In this document: piece by piece, positions 35,186 through 48,048 of the stretch
How the letters are laid out: each line of letters begins with the position of its first letter
How positions within the stretch are numbered: position 1 is the first letter of the stretch
Assembly (NCBI GenBank): GCA_037974665.1
Contig: CM075778.1
Span: 13,505,001 to 13,569,000, forward strand
Source of the DNA: Ehretia macrophylla
Lineage: Eukaryota; Streptophyta; Magnoliopsida; Boraginales; Ehretiaceae
Length of the DNA: 64,000 nucleotides
Direction of reading: 5' to 3'
Made by a program: the position numbers and the translations under genes
The notes under the pieces: generated by a model
Seen by the model: only the letters and a program-made list of their open reading frames with translations
The model's database searches: none
Told to the model about the DNA's origin: nothing

Positions 35186-37615
35186 TGTCACGCCCCAACT
35201 CGACCCTTCCTATAATCAGTCAGGACGCAACGGAATTTCGGCAGTATAACGACAGTAAATAGGATACCGAGACTCTAAACCAACCTCCATAGGACATCAT
35301 ACCTCAACTCCATAAACCATATAATAAACAACTCCTCAATAACATAATAACATACATCATGACCATATCATATAATAAACATTCCTCGTTATATGCCTCC
35401 GTTCCAACATAATACATGAACCCTTAATATACAATACACAAACATATTGATCCAATCTAGCAACCTAATCATAAACAAAAGAAAGGCTACTAAGACAACA
35501 TCAACTAATTCATTAACTTATCAACATCTTATACATTATAAACTACAAAGCAGATAAAAGTCTACTAAGTTAATTTACAAGATAATAAAACATGTACGGC
35601 ATCACGGATAAGACTCTGGAACATAGGACTCATCCACGTAAAGCATGTTTTCCACATTCTCCTCTTCAGGAGGCACGTACCCGTAATCCTGCGAAAGTAC
35701 ACCTGTATGCATGCAATAATAGAGAGTGAGCTTATATAAATAAGCCCAGCGAAGATCCAATAGATCTCGAGCAAGGTCTACTAAACTCCTTGGAATAATC
35801 CTTTGAGTCAGTAAACACACAATAACAACAATAATAATATAATCACATAACTATATGACCATTCAATAAAGGATACTCTACTTGGTATAGCTCCAAACAC
35901 CATCACGATCATAACAGCCTTCTTGTGACTCCCATAAACTCACGCACCCGGGGTACCCCCAATAACCTCGCCCTCCTTGACACCTCCGTCATGCGAGCTG
36001 GAGGCAATCTCTGATAGTCATGCCGTTATCAACCCGACAGCCCAATGCTGCCCGAAAGGTGGAACACACATACCAGAGACCCAGCAATAATAATAAACAT
36101 CAATCATTCACAGGAGGACAATCTAGCAGAACTGTTTATCTCCCGGCATCAATCATCAATCAATAATCATCAATAATCATATTATCATCATAATAACATC
36201 AATAACTAATTTAACAACATATAACTAAGTTAGATGACAAAGTAGGCCATCTAACCGAACATGCATTAAATACACAATCAAACCCTAATTTACCCGTCAA
36301 CAACTCACAATTCAATCACTCAACCCACACCCAATCAACTAAGGCTCAATCTAACATTTTAAAGAAAGACAACCTAAACTTCAAATAATCATATCTTACA
36401 TTATACTAATCCAAACAACTCCAAATCAGTTTCTATCACTCACCCATTCAACTAACTACATTAACCCCCTCGGAAACCAACCAAAACACATCCAAATCAT
36501 GCTCAACAACCCTAAAACTCTAGTGTGTCATGGCTGAAATTTCTGGATTTTCGCCCAAACATCATAATCGAAAATTTGGCATTACAACGGAGCTACCACG
36601 TAATTAACAAACATTTAGAAATCGACGGCAATCGATTCCGATCAACACAACTCAATTTAATCAACATTGAACAAATTAATCAAATTTAAATACCTGAAAA
36701 ATAAAAATTATGCTACAACCGATAAAAACTCGTAGTATTACAGCTAAATGATCCCTAGCATGCAAGGAGCAATATTCTAACATCATATTAGAATTCTAAC
36801 GGTTCAATTTTCATTTATATGCAAAAATGCAAAAGACAACTTTTGAGATCTAGAATTTTTCTCTCACTTTTGATCCGAAGTAAAGCTAGGAATGCATGCA
36901 ATAGGTGCCCAACAAGCGGAATCCAGCCCGGTTTGAAAAGATTCAGACTTTAAATGAGTTTTCTAAGGCAAAATTACTTTGAAAATAAGTTGAATAAAAT
37001 CTCTTTTTTTTCCTAAGCTTTCACGGCTACAAGGTGTGTGTAAATGTAGTGTTTTGATTTGTTTCATTGTGTGTTGGTGATATATGCATATTGGTCAACC
37101 ATTTAAATAAAGTCAAAGTTGAATTAACTTAGTATTTTTGTGTTTTCTTGACTTTAAATGCATTTTCTTGATCACCAATGTTCAAAACAATTATTCAACA
37201 CCCAAGCTAGCTCACGTAAATTATTTTTAGGTGACAAGAAGTTTTACAATCAAACAATTTCACCTGAGTCGGCTTAAAACTCGATTTTCGCAAAAGTCGG
37301 TGTAAAAACCCTAATAAATTCTTAAGCCGATTTTAAAACCGTTTTCATCAAACACAGGTCTATTAAAGTCCGTGCACTAGGTCTAGAAGGGTTAAAAAGA
37401 CCAGTTTCAAAATTTTAGCGGACGTGTTTCGAAAATACTATTCACTAAAAATCGACGATAAAATTTTTGACTCCGTTTTTGATGAAAATTTCATGAATGC
37501 ACATTTAGCATGTTCTAGGAGTATTGATATCAAAATTATCACATTCTAAGTCATATAGCATATAAACAGGTCAATTCACGCAAAACGAGATAAAGTCAAA
37601 ATATGGGGTTTCACA
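35186..37615 (-). repeat. Element C 3' LTR (minus orientation)
   Basis: 2430 bp. In element orientation it starts TGTGAAACCCC and ends GGGGCGTGACA. Followed inward by the polypurine tract (37616-37627). Confidence 0.93.
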
Positions 37616-37651
37616 TTCTCCCCTCCTTAAAACAATTGCGTCTGCGCAATT
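37616..37651 (-). promoter_or_regulatory. Element C polypurine tract with upstream hairpin
   Basis: Minus strand: AATTGCG-CAGA-CGCAATT (37634-37651), then TGTTTTAAGGAGGGGAGAA up to the LTR. The stem is identical to that of A and D while the loop differs. Confidence 0.8.
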
Positions 37652-37689
37652 CTACATCGATCCGAAGACAAACTCAGGTGCTGACTCAA

Positions 37690-38135
37690 ACATACTGATT
37701 GAAAGACCAAATACCAAACTCCAAATACCAAACTCCAAATACCAACCAAGAACGCCATGTAGGAACATCGAATAAGATCATCGAATAAGAATCCCCAAAC
37801 AAGAAGCTTAAATAGGAACGCTGAATAAGAACACTGACTAGAATTTCTGAATAAGAATCTCAAATAAATTACCGAAGAAGAACGCCACACATAGATCCCG
37901 TAATAGAGCACCAATCAAGAATACCAATTGAGAACTTCGAACAAGATTACCGTTGGAGAATACCGAATAATAATCCCGAAATAAGAACTCGGGATAACAC
38001 CATATAAGAATTCCGCATAAGAATACTGATAGAAAATACCAAAGAATAATTCCAATCAAGTATACCGAATAAGAATATTCATATAAAAATCCAAAGGAAG
38101 AATGCCGAATAAGATCACCAAATAAGAATTCCAAT
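37690..38135 (-). repeat. Degenerate 'TTCTTATTCGG' array in element C
   Basis: Units of about 14-18 nt, such as GTTCTTATTCGG and ATTCTTATTTGG on the minus strand, fill this stretch just before the hairpin and polypurine tract. Frames crossing it are low-complexity and not called. Confidence 0.75.
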
Positions 38136-38369
38136 AGTCAATATGTAGTCGTAAAGTAGCTTGACCCCTAATCGCAATTTCATATGCTTCAGCGTCACAT
38201 ATTACTTAGTCGCCAACTGATATATTGCACGTGCTAACTTCAACCATATAGGGCAAACTTCCACTCGCATACTACCGCATTGCACTCAAGTGGACAAGAT
38301 AAAAGAATATGTAGCACTGGAATCATTCAATACCTTAACTAATTGAGTGAGAAAAGAAATTACCTTTCA

Positions 38370-39221
38370 CTACTGCTGTTGAGATGCACTGCCCGCTGGT
38401 CTACCCTGGTAACCCTGGGTCACTGACTGACCCTTAGACCTCGAATACCTAGGACAATTCCTCGCTCTGTGCTGATTGCTGCCGCAACCCAAACATGTTC
38501 CTGCCTTATTTCGACAGTTAGACTCGAGATGCCCTTTTCGGCGGCAGAAAGTACAATGTATGACTTGATCCGCAACACGATTCCCAGAAGAATCTGGAAC
38601 CAATAAGGTAACTGAATCATCTTGTTGAGCTCTCACTATAGTAGACTTTTCCTGGGCATCCCTGACTGTAGTCAAACCCCGATCATTTTGCCATTTATGA
38701 CAGTCTTCTTTCATGTGCTGATCACTGCCACAACTTAGACATCTCCCCAATTTCTTCCAACATCCGGTCTCAACATGACCCATCTTGGTACAAAAATCAC
38801 AAGATGGAATACGAATAGCAACACTGTTACCCACGAAACCCTGAACTGGCGAAACCGTTAAATTGCTCGGCTGTATCCTCAAGTCTACTGGCCTATTTTG
38901 CCTCTGGAGCTGACTCTGCCGACTTCGAGGATGAAAATATCTTTGCTGGTCCTGAGGCTGAGAAAGTCTTCTACTCGATTGACTCGTCCCTGCACCTACT
39001 TCATTCTTTCCTTTCTCAACTCTTGTTGCAGTAGTAAAGGCTTCACCGTATGTGGAAAACTGAAAAGAAGTCAAGCTATCTCGAACTTCCGGCCTCAACC
39101 CTCGAATGAACCTATTAATCCTCTTTTCAGTAGTTTGCACCATACCCGGAGCATAATGTGACAGATTATGAAATCGGGCCTCATACTGCGTAACAGACAG
39201 GCTACCCTGTTTCAAAGACAT
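38370..39221 (-). CDS. Gag of element C with four CCHC zinc knuckles
   Basis: 283-aa frame on the minus strand. The start region (SVTQYEARFHNLSHYAPGM, then RINRFIRGLRPEVRDSL) is the retrotransposon gag domain of plant Gypsy elements. A Ser/Gln/Arg-rich linker leads to four CX2CX4HX4C knuckles: CDFCTKMGHVETGC, CLSCGSDQHMKEDC, CTFCRRKGHLESNC and CLGCGSNQHRARNC. Knuckles bind RNA during packaging. They come as two pairs with similar order, suggesting an internal duplication. It lies in a pol-less element between the primer site and the repeat array. Whether it is still made is unknown; the annotated start is just the first Met in the open frame. Confidence 0.85.
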   Translation of the reverse strand: MSLKQGSLSVTQYEARFHNLSHYAPGMVQTTEKRINRFIRGLRPEVRDSLTSFQFSTYGEAFTTATRVEKGKNEVGAGTSQSSRRLSQPQDQQRYFHPRSRQSQLQRQNRPVDLRIQPSNLTVSPVQGFVGNSVAIRIPSCDFCTKMGHVETGCWKKLGRCLSCGSDQHMKEDCHKWQNDRGLTTVRDAQEKSTIVRAQQDDSVTLLVPDSSGNRVADQVIHCTFCRRKGHLESNCRNKAGTCLGCGSNQHRARNCPRYSRSKGQSVTQGYQGRPAGSASQQQ

Positions 39222-39911
39222 GAATTCATTCCATGGAGTCTTCTTCTGATTCCAAGAGCTCTGACAGTCATCCTTACTTCACCCAAAAGAGTCACCCGCA
39301 ATTATAACATATATACAATTATATCACATGAAGACAAGTACAACATAATACATAATTAACATATAAAACAACATTATCATATAACACACAATTCAGCACA
39401 TAAGAAGCCAGTATCACGTAAACAAGTTATATCACATAATAAGTTATAAACAATTAAAGTCTCATAAGCAACAAACTACCCATAGGTCAAATTGATTATG
39501 TAACTCACATTAATCACTCAAAGTGCCTTGCGCACCTAAAGCACGTTGTTTCACATAAGCAGGATATAAACAATTAAAACCACATAAACAACTAACTTCA
39601 CACAGACACTTCAATCACATAAAACACATTTATCACATAATACACATTAATCACAAAATGCATATTAACTACAACACATTGAGTACATAAGACACGTTAT
39701 CACATAAAACATATTGACCACATTAGTTCACTTAACACATAAAGCATATTGGTCACATAGAAACTTAGACACATAAGTAAATTAATCACATAAACATATT
39801 AACATATGTTTCACTTTTCTTTCAATTAATACATACTTGCATGCTTAGACCACTACCCACATTCCGAGGATACCCCGGCTGACAGCTAATCAAGCTCTGA
39901 TACCACTTAAA

Positions 39912-42331
39912 TGTCACGCCCCAACTCGATCCCTCCTATAATCAGTCAGGACGCAACATAATTTTGGCAGTATAACGACAGTAAATAGGATACCGAGGCT
40001 CTAAACCAACCTCCATAGGACATCATACCTCAACTCCATAAACTATACAATAAACAACTCCTCAATAACATAATAATATACATCATGACCATATCATACA
40101 ATAAACATTCCTCGTTATATGCCTCCGTTCCAACATAATACATGAACCCTTAATATACAATACAAAAACATATTGATCCAATCTAACAACCTAATCATAA
40201 ACAAAAGAAAGGCTACTAAGACAACATCAACTAATTCATTAACTTATCAACATCTTATACATTATAAACTACAAAGCAGATAAAAGTCTACTAAGTTAAT
40301 TTACAAGATAATAAAACATGTATGACATCACGGATAAGACTCTGGAACATAGGACTCATCCACGTAAGGCACGTTTTCCACATTCTCCTCTTCAGGAGGC
40401 ACGTACCCGTAATCTTGCGAAAGTACACCTGTATACATGCAATAATAGAGAGTGAGCTTATATAAATAAGCCCAGCGAGGATCCGATAGATCTCGAGCAA
40501 GGTCTACTAAACTCCTTGGAATAATCCTTTGAGTCAGTAAACACACAATAACAACAATAATAATATCATCACATAACTATATGACCATTCAATAAAGGAT
40601 ACTCTACTTGGTGTAGCTCCAAACACCATCACGATCATAACAGCCTTCTTGTGACTCCCATAAACTCACGCACCCGGGGTACACCCAATAACCTCGCCCT
40701 CCATGACACCTCCGTCATGCGAGCTGGAGGCAATCTCTGATAGTCATACCGTTATCAACCCGACAGCCCAATGCTGCCTGAGAGGTGGCACACACATACC
40801 AGAGACCCAGCAATAATAATAACCATCAATCATTCACAGGAGGACAGTATAGTAGAACTGTTTATCTCCCGGCATCAATCATCAATCAATAATCATATTA
40901 TCATCATAATAACATCAATAACTAATTTAACAACATATAACTAAGTTAGATGACAAAGTAGGCCATCTAACCGAACATGCATTAAACACACAATCAAACC
41001 CTAATTTACCCGTCAACAACTCACAATTCAATCACTCAACCCACACCCAATCAACTAAGGCTCAATCTAACATTTTAAAGAAAGACAACCTAAATTTCAA
41101 ATAATCATATCTTACATTATACTAATCCAAACAACTCCAAATCAGTTTCTATCACTCACCCATTCAACTAACTACATTAACCCCCTTGGAAACCAACCAA
41201 AACACATCCAAATCATGCTCAACAACCCTAAAACTCTAGTGTGTCATGGCTGAAATTTCTGAATTTTTGCCCAAACATCATAATCGAAAATTTGGCATTA
41301 CAACGGCGCTACCACGTAATTAACAAACATTTAGAAATCGACGGCAATCGATTCCGATCAACACAACTCAATTTAATCAACATTGAACAAATTAATCAAA
41401 TTTAAATACCCGAAAAATAAAAATTATGCTACAACCAATAAAAACTTGTAGTATTATAGCTAAATGATTCCTAGCATGCAAGGAGCAATAATCTAACATC
41501 ATATTAGAATTCTAACGGTTCAATTTTCATTTATACGCAAAAATGTAAAAGACAACTTTTGAGATCTAGAATTTTTCTCTCACCTTTGATCTGAAGTAAA
41601 GCTAGGAATGCATGCAATAGGTGCCCAACAAGCGGAATCCAGCCCGGTTTGAAAAGATTCAGACTTTAAATGAGTTTTCTAAGGCAAAATTACTTTGAAA
41701 ATAAGTTGAATAAAATCTCTTTTTTTCCCTAAGCTTTCACGGCTGCAAGGTGTGTGTAAATGTGGTGTTTTTCTTTGTTTCATTGTGTGTTGGTGATATA
41801 TGCATATTGGTCAACCATTTAAATAAAGTCAAAGTTGAATTAACTTAGTATTTTTGTGTTTTCTTGACTTTAAATGCATTTTCTTGATCACCAATGTTCA
41901 AAACAATTATTCAACACCCAAGCTAGCTCAAGTAAATTATTTTTAGGTGACAAGAAGTTTTACAATCAAACAATTTCACCTGAGTTGGCTTAAAACTCGA
42001 TTTTCGCAAAAGTCGATGTAAAAACCCTAATAAATTCTTAAGCCGATTTTAAAACCGTTTTCATCAAACACAGGTATATTAATGTCCGTGGACTAGGTCT
42101 AGAAGGGTTAAAAAGACCAGTTTCAAAATTTTAGCGGACGTGTTTCGAAAATACTATTCACTAAAAATCGACGATAAAATTTCTGACTCCGTTTTTTATG
42201 AAAATTTCATGAATGCACATTTAGCATGTTCTAGGAGTATTGATATCAAAATTATCACATTCTAAGTCATATAACATATAAACAGGTCAATTCACGCAAA
42301 ACGAGATAAAGTCAAAATATGGGGTTTCACA
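39912..42331 (-). repeat. Element C 5' LTR (minus orientation)
   Basis: 2420 bp, direct partner of 35186-37615. Confidence 0.93.
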
Positions 42332-42336
42332 GGGAA

Positions 42337-42533
42337 TGAGGGGTTAGCCTTGAGTACTGATTTGTAGGACACTGTGCAGCATTGAATGTTTTTTTGCAGG
42401 AACCTATTCCAAATTTGAAGCCTTTCCGAGAGGAGACTGTGAAAGAATTGGACCTTGATAATCTTGATTAAAGAAGGAATCATTGAGTCGAGCCAAAGAC
42501 ATTAAACAAAGGCGCTGCTTGGGAGGCAACCCA
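42337..42533 (+). other. Non-coding 3' part of the Athila/Tat-like element
   Basis: Between element C and element B. Ends in the phrase GGCGCTGCTTGGGAGGCAAC, which in Athila elements follows the coding region. It continues at 46347 after element B. Confidence 0.7.
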
Positions 42534-45082
42534 TGTGATGCTTGAGATTTCTCATCACGTTCATTCGTAACTGTTGCATGTCTCTTTGAGCATTTCAATA
42601 TGCATTTCTTTTTCTTGATTATATGTTTTATCAGTGGCTACTATTCACAAGAAAATCAACTGTCTAATTTGCTCGAATTAATATTTTTCCTAGATAGTAT
42701 AACTTATAAAAGGAATCGAGAACTTGTAGTTTTGAGCTTTGGGGGCCGTGAGCATGTGTTTGAAAAATGATTTGTACTTCGTGTGAATAGTATTACGTTA
42801 GTATGAACATTGATTTCAAACTAGTTAGCAATTAATTAGAGTTTCAAGCTTATTTGACCAAGTAATGCTAGCAGTTGACCAATATATCATAACATAAATA
42901 TAGTATATACATATTATATCACACACACAAGCATAATACACTCAAAACATTTTGCATAATGCCTAAAATGCCTCCCCCCAAACCCGATGGACTCTTAGGA
43001 GGAAAAGGAGAAGATTTCTCCACCAAATCTTGCAAGTTTGGCTTCTTGGCTTGATCTTGGAGAGTTTTTGGAGCCTCTAGGACTTCTACAACTAGTCTAC
43101 ACCTACAAAATTGTGAGGGAGTTTTGCATTTTTCTTGATGATTAAAGTTTATGTTCAAATTTCAACTTTTCTTGAATTGTCATTATTGGCCTATATTATG
43201 CTTAAATATTGTTTGAGACATCTTCTACATGCTATATACACCTTGGTTGAGTTGTGTAGTAGCTATTTCCATGGTTGAATGCATAGGTACATGAAATAGA
43301 TGATGAATAGTGCTCAACTTTAGGGTTTTGCTTCAAATGGCTAATTAGACCAATCTTGTGCTTCCTATAGGTGCTTTAGATATTATTGAACATAGTTAAA
43401 GGCTTGTGTAATGTTATTTTGCTTGGAATTGAACTAAAATGCAATCTTAGCCAAATTTCAAAAGAGGGTTTTTCATGAAATGTAATCCGGGCACGTTTGG
43501 ACTTTAGTTTAGGTATCCTTGGGGCATGGAAGCACTTTTGGTGCTTCCATTGCGTTAAATTAGGGTCCAGATAGGGTAGGTGTAGTTAAAACCCACTCGG
43601 GGCCTTCCCGAGTTTTTGTCTCCAAAGCGGGTTTTCAGGGCCTTGGTAGGTGTCTTTTTCTTCCCGAGTTTTTGTCTCCAAAGCGGGTTTTCAGGGCCTT
43701 GGTAGGTGACTTTTAACTTCTTTAGGAATGTAGAATGGTTGGATTGTGGATTTGGGGCTTTGAATTTCATATAGAAGAAGAACGGTTTAGTTATAAAAGG
43801 GGAAAAGAAACAAATGAATACCTTTGTGCTTATATGAGCTTGTAAATGTGTTGTTAGGTGTTTATATGCTTGTCTAAGGTATAATCATGTTAATTGAAGA
43901 GTTTGTGGAAAAATATGTTATTTATCTCTTTTATGTTTATATCGTTATTTTGTTTATATTGTGGCTAATTGCGAGGACATGCTACTTTGTTATCCCTCTT
44001 ATGTGTTATTTGATGATCTTGATTCTCGTGGACTTGATTCGGGGTTGCACAACATTTTCGGACATGGTAGTGTCAAGAAACACGGGCGGCATTGGGCTTG
44101 CCGTGCTCCATCGACTACCATAGTGCCTATTCCCTTTCTCTCGCTGAGTATACTCCACTACCCCAGAGGCGTGGTTCACCTCGTTATAGCATATGGACCT
44201 ACCTCAGGAGCAAGGGTCGTAGGATTGGGGTACATCCGGAGTACCCCATTTTGGAGAAATAAGGGTTTTGCCGGTACTTGCTTGAAGATCTTGGCTCGTA
44301 GCTCGTGATTGAAGACAAAGTAGAACCGTATCCTTTTAATATGTGGTTAAATACTTGTCTATCTAGTTTTGTTACTTTGTGCTGTATATATGGCTATCTT
44401 TGTTGCATATCATGTTGCACGCCCCGGTATGCTGCATTACCTTCCTCGCTGGGCAACATTGTTGCTCACTCCTCATTTAACATGTTTCAGGAGAAGCTGA
44501 AGTGAACCCCCAGCTAGTAGCGGTAGAAGAAGAAGAAGTTCACTTAGATAAACTTCTGTGATATTCTTGTGTACTAAGGTTGGCTATTGTGTGAAGCTTG
44601 TGTAAAGTTGTTAGTTGATGTTCATTTTGAGACCCTAGCGGTCTTGTATGTATTTGGAGTTGAATCTAGTAGTTGTAATATTGTATAATTGGTAACAAAG
44701 TAGTTGGCATGTAATAACCGATAGTAGACTTACCGCTTTTGTTTGCATGCTTGTGTGAACTTGGTTAATGAGTATGACTTGCTACTTATAACTTGGAGTT
44801 TCAAGGAATGTCTTGCATGCTTGTATGGTGTACATTTTGTTGTTCCAAGGCTCGGATGGCCTTGAGGAGTTGGATGGCTATATTAATTTTGGAAGTTAGA
44901 TTTTATGAGATGTTCGATTGTGGTTCTGGAATTGTATGTGACTATTTGCAGGTAACCAGTTTGTCCACAGTACAGGGGAGACTCCGTCCGTTTTTCCTAA
45001 ATTTTGTGCCTGGGTTTGGAATTCTATTGAGAATAGTTTGATTAATAGGAGTCCCGGTTCCGTGAGGGATCGGGGTATTACA
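42534..45082 (+). repeat. Element B 5' LTR
   Basis: Starts TGTGATGCTTGAG, ends GGGGTATTACA. Contains a local 45-50 bp duplication around TTCCCGAGTTTTTGTCTCC (43607 and 43663). Confidence 0.9.
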
Positions 45083-45699
45083 GAAGTGTTATCAGAGCTT
45101 AGCAGCTCACAGCCGAGATAGGGTCCTCGGCTTGGCGGGTAGCGACCCTTGAGTGCATGCATGCGAATTGTGTTTTGAATAGGAACGTGCTTGTATGTAA
45201 ACCTTGTGTGTGTGCTTGTACGAAAATGTGTACTTATGTGCCTTACTATGTTAACCTGATGAATTTACAATACGTGCAAATGTGTGATTTTGTGTAGACC
45301 TATGTGACTTATTTGTCTAGTAATGAGAAATATGTGATATGTGTATTATGTGATCATGAGTGCACTTATGTGGTGTATAGGTGCAATATGTGAAGGTTAC
45401 GTGACATGAGCATTTGATATGATTAATTGTGTATTTAATTAATTCATTAAGTATCTACTTACTTTAGTTATTTGTAATAATGTGCATTAAGAATTTATTT
45501 TAAATAGAATCAACTGCATACACACTTTACCCTTCGAAATGGTAAGTAATTTACTCCCCCTGAAAGAGTCGGCTAGTTGCGGACCTTCTAAGAGGTGGAC
45601 CAACAGAAGAGGAACAGTTGATCAGTAGTTTATGATGATCAGTAGATAATATTCATTACTCGGAGCTTGATATTTAATAATTGGCCACTGGTATCTTTC

Positions 45700-46060
45700 T
45701 CGGTATTTTCCTCTAGAATTCTTGTTGGAGCTCTTGTTGGCATTTTCCTTGGATTTCTTCTTCAGTAATCTTATTTGGAGTTCTAAATTGGATTTCTTAA
45801 TTGAAGCCTTTATTTGGCATTCATAGTTGGGATTTCTTTTGACTTTTCACTCTGAATTTCTCATCGGGTATTCTTCCAGTTTTCATACAAAGATTTTGTT
45901 GGAATTCTTATTGGCATTCATGAGTGATGGGGTTTTAGGGAGTTCCATATGAAGGCTCTTATTGGTGTGTTCTCTTGGTACTTCTACTTGGAATTCTTTG
46001 TGATTTCGCATTCGAACTACTTGTTCAGGGTATTCAAGATGCATATGTGGATTTTTCTTG
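45700..46060 (+). repeat. Degenerate 'TTCTTATTGG' array in element B
   Basis: Plus-strand units such as GAATTCTTGTTGGAG, GAATTCTTATTGGCA and TTTCTTAATTGAAG recur every 14-20 nt right up to the hairpin. Confidence 0.7.
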
Positions 46061-46069
46061 AAAAGAAGA

Positions 46070-46105
46070 AATTGTGAGGACGCAATTTGTTTAAGGGGGA
46101 GAAAA
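46070..46105 (+). promoter_or_regulatory. Element B polypurine tract with upstream hairpin
   Basis: AATTGTG-AGGA-CGCAATT at 46070-46087 (one stem position is a G-U pair in RNA), then AAGGGGGAGAAAA (46093-46105) abutting the 3' LTR. Confidence 0.8.
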
Positions 46106-46346
46106 TGTGACGCCCGAGATTTCTCATCACGTTCATTCGTAATTGTTGCATGTTTGTTTGAGCATTTCAATGTGCATTTCTTTTTCTTGATTATATGTTT
46201 TATTAGTGGACATATGACTGTTTGCAGGTAACCGGTTTGTCCACAGTACAGGGGAGACTCCGTCCGTTTTTCCTAAATTTTGTGCCTGGGTTAAGAATAG
46301 TTTGATTAATAGGAGTCCCAGTTTCGTGAGGGATCGGGGCATTACA
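46106..46346 (+). repeat. Element B 3' LTR (short)
   Basis: 241 bp, matches the two ends of the 5' LTR. Starts TGTGACGCCCGAG and ends GGGGCATTACA. Confidence 0.9.
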
Positions 46347-46723
46347 ACCCAAGGGAAGTTTGTCTTACTGCTGACATTAAATGGATCCAAGTATTTTAAT
46401 ATTGTTTTTTTAAAGTATTAGTTAGTTTGACATTTTATTGTTTCATAGAGTCGACTTCAATGCCTCCTAGAGTTCAGAGCCTTTGTATGAGGATGTAAAT
46501 AGGGTCGGCCAACAAAAAAATATAAGAATGAAAAAATAAATAAATAATGGAAAAAGAAACAAAGTACTTTATTATTATTGTTGTTTCCTATTATTTTGCT
46601 TTTTCTTCTTTTATTGGGCTTCACTGAATAGTTGCAGATTTAAAACATTACTTTTCTTCTCCCTATCAAGTGTTTCATGTATGTCCTTTTACAAACTTTA
46701 TTTTTCTTATCTAACTCGTTCCC

Positions 46724-47839
46724 TGTTGGGGATATGCCTTAATGTTATAGTTGAGATGACATGATTAGGGTTTAATAAGAATATATTTATGTGTTTTATA
46801 CACTATGTTATTTGTAGGATATTCATTTTCTCCGCTTCGATATGAATATGTCCCTAATATTTATCCGATAAGAAAAATATTCTAAAAAAGTTTAGGATAT
46901 CTCGCACTTTTTCTTCGATATTATAAACATTAAGAATCGATTCATAGCCCTTCAGATTATTCAATCGGGACTAGAATAATCGAGTATGGGTTATTATATG
47001 TTATTACCTTTGATTAACATAGTGATGTTAATGATGAAAGATGGCGTGCGAAGTGCCAGAACAACATGATGAAGTGGACTAATAAACATATGAGTGATCG
47101 TCTATGTACGGATCATTGAATATGACAATAAATAGTGAACTGTACGATTTCAGGTTAATAGTTTACTATTTAGTTGAGAATTGTGCATATTAATCCTCAG
47201 ACTTGAGAAATTACGGCTGCCGGTTATATCAGGGGCTAAATACTACGTCTGGATAATGCCCATCTTCCATAAGGTGGGTTATGTCCTTTCGCGTTTTAGT
47301 TTTGTGGTATGAACCGACAGGTAATTGTCAAGATAGGATCTGTTGACCTCCGACGTGAGGCGATGTCCTATGATATCTGAGATTGGTCGTTAAAATGAGG
47401 AAGTCCTTGGCCAAGGCGAGTATAAAGTGATGGAAATGGGTTTTTCCATGGTAGTTATATCTCGTTTCATCGGTTCAGATTTATACATAGTATCAAAGGT
47501 GGACTTAACCATTTCATGGTCCTTTCTAGATCGGGGCATTTTTAATAGAAGGATCGGATTGCTCGCTAATTCTCGATGGTTAAATGGATTCATAAAAGAT
47601 ATCGTCTTCATTATTGTTTACATTCTCATGGTACGTTCATTGCTAGTGCGTCACTCATGAGCATGAGGGAATTTTGGTAAATGGCGAAGACATTTTCGAA
47701 ATAGATAAGGAGGTTTATCGGTCCCTCATCAGTACGCGGTTATGAATCTAGAAGGTCACACACTAATAGGTATCATGAATAAGTTCACCGGAAGCTTGTA
47801 TAATGTGGTTGGTGGCTTTAAGGTATTAAGAGTCATCAA
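46724..47839 (+). mobile_element. Copia-like LTR fragment
   Basis: Starts TGTTGGGGATATGCCTTAATG, like many plant Copia LTRs, right after Athila 3' sequence. No coding signal. It appears to be interrupted at 47840 by another element. Boundaries are provisional. Confidence 0.45.
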
Positions 47840-47982
47840 TGTTGGTATTTGGGCCAAAAGTATAATTTCAAAAAGTTTTAGGGTCAAATTATAATTACCA
47901 AAACTTTAGGGCCAAACTATAATTATTTAAAAGTAGTTTTAATGTATTTATTCTAATAGAGATTAGAATGGACAAAAATTAA

Positions 47983-47984
<2 letters not shown>

Positions 47985-48042
<58 letters not shown>

Positions 48043-48048
48043 GTGTGT
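47985..48048. repeat. (AT)n(GT)n microsatellite
   Basis: About 20 AT units followed by a GT run. Confidence 0.95.

Larger units (their letters stand above)
35186..42331 (-). mobile_element. Element C: Gypsy-like LTR element with gag but no pol, target duplication GGGAA
   Basis: LTRs 35186-37615 (2430 bp) and 39912-42331 (2420 bp), flanked by GGGAA (35181-35185 and 42332-42336). In minus orientation: primer site TGGTATCAGAGC at 39894-39905, gag frame 38370-39221, degenerate repeat array, hairpin and polypurine tract next to the 3' LTR. Internal region 2296 bp. No protease, reverse transcriptase or integrase, so it resembles TR-GAG-type elements. LTRs look about 97% alike by eye, pointing to insertion within the last few million years. 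It shares LTR and post-primer sequence with E1 and E2. Confidence 0.94.
42534..46346 (+). mobile_element. Element B: non-autonomous Gypsy-like LTR retrotransposon, target duplication ACCCA
   Basis: 5' LTR 42534-45082 (2549 bp), internal region 45083-46105, 3' LTR 46106-46346 (much shorter than the 5' LTR). Flanked by ACCCA at 42529-42533 and 46347-46351. A primer site TGTTATCAGAGC (one base from the usual TGGTATCAGAGC) lies at 45087-45098. The internal region holds a leader rich in TATGTG words, the degenerate repeat array, the hairpin and the polypurine tract, with no gag or pol. Related to A and D by post-primer sequence and LTR blocks. Confidence 0.92.
25743..46723 (+). mobile_element. Athila/Tat-like Gypsy retrotransposon, old host of four nested insertions
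   Basis: LTR at 25743-27144 (TGATAAGAATGC start), tRNA-Asp-type primer site at 27155-27172, gag-like frames from about 27500 to 30200, a protease-like region from about 30390, and a non-coding 3' part including the family's GGCGCTGCTTGGGAGGCAAC phrase at about 42511-42530. Element-own segments are 25743-28219, 29297-30642, 34892-35185, 42332-42533 and 46347-46723. The rest is nested inserts. No integrase or reverse transcriptase was recognised and no second LTR was seen. It is clearly broken, with many breaks, and is the oldest layer of this block. Confidence 0.8.
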
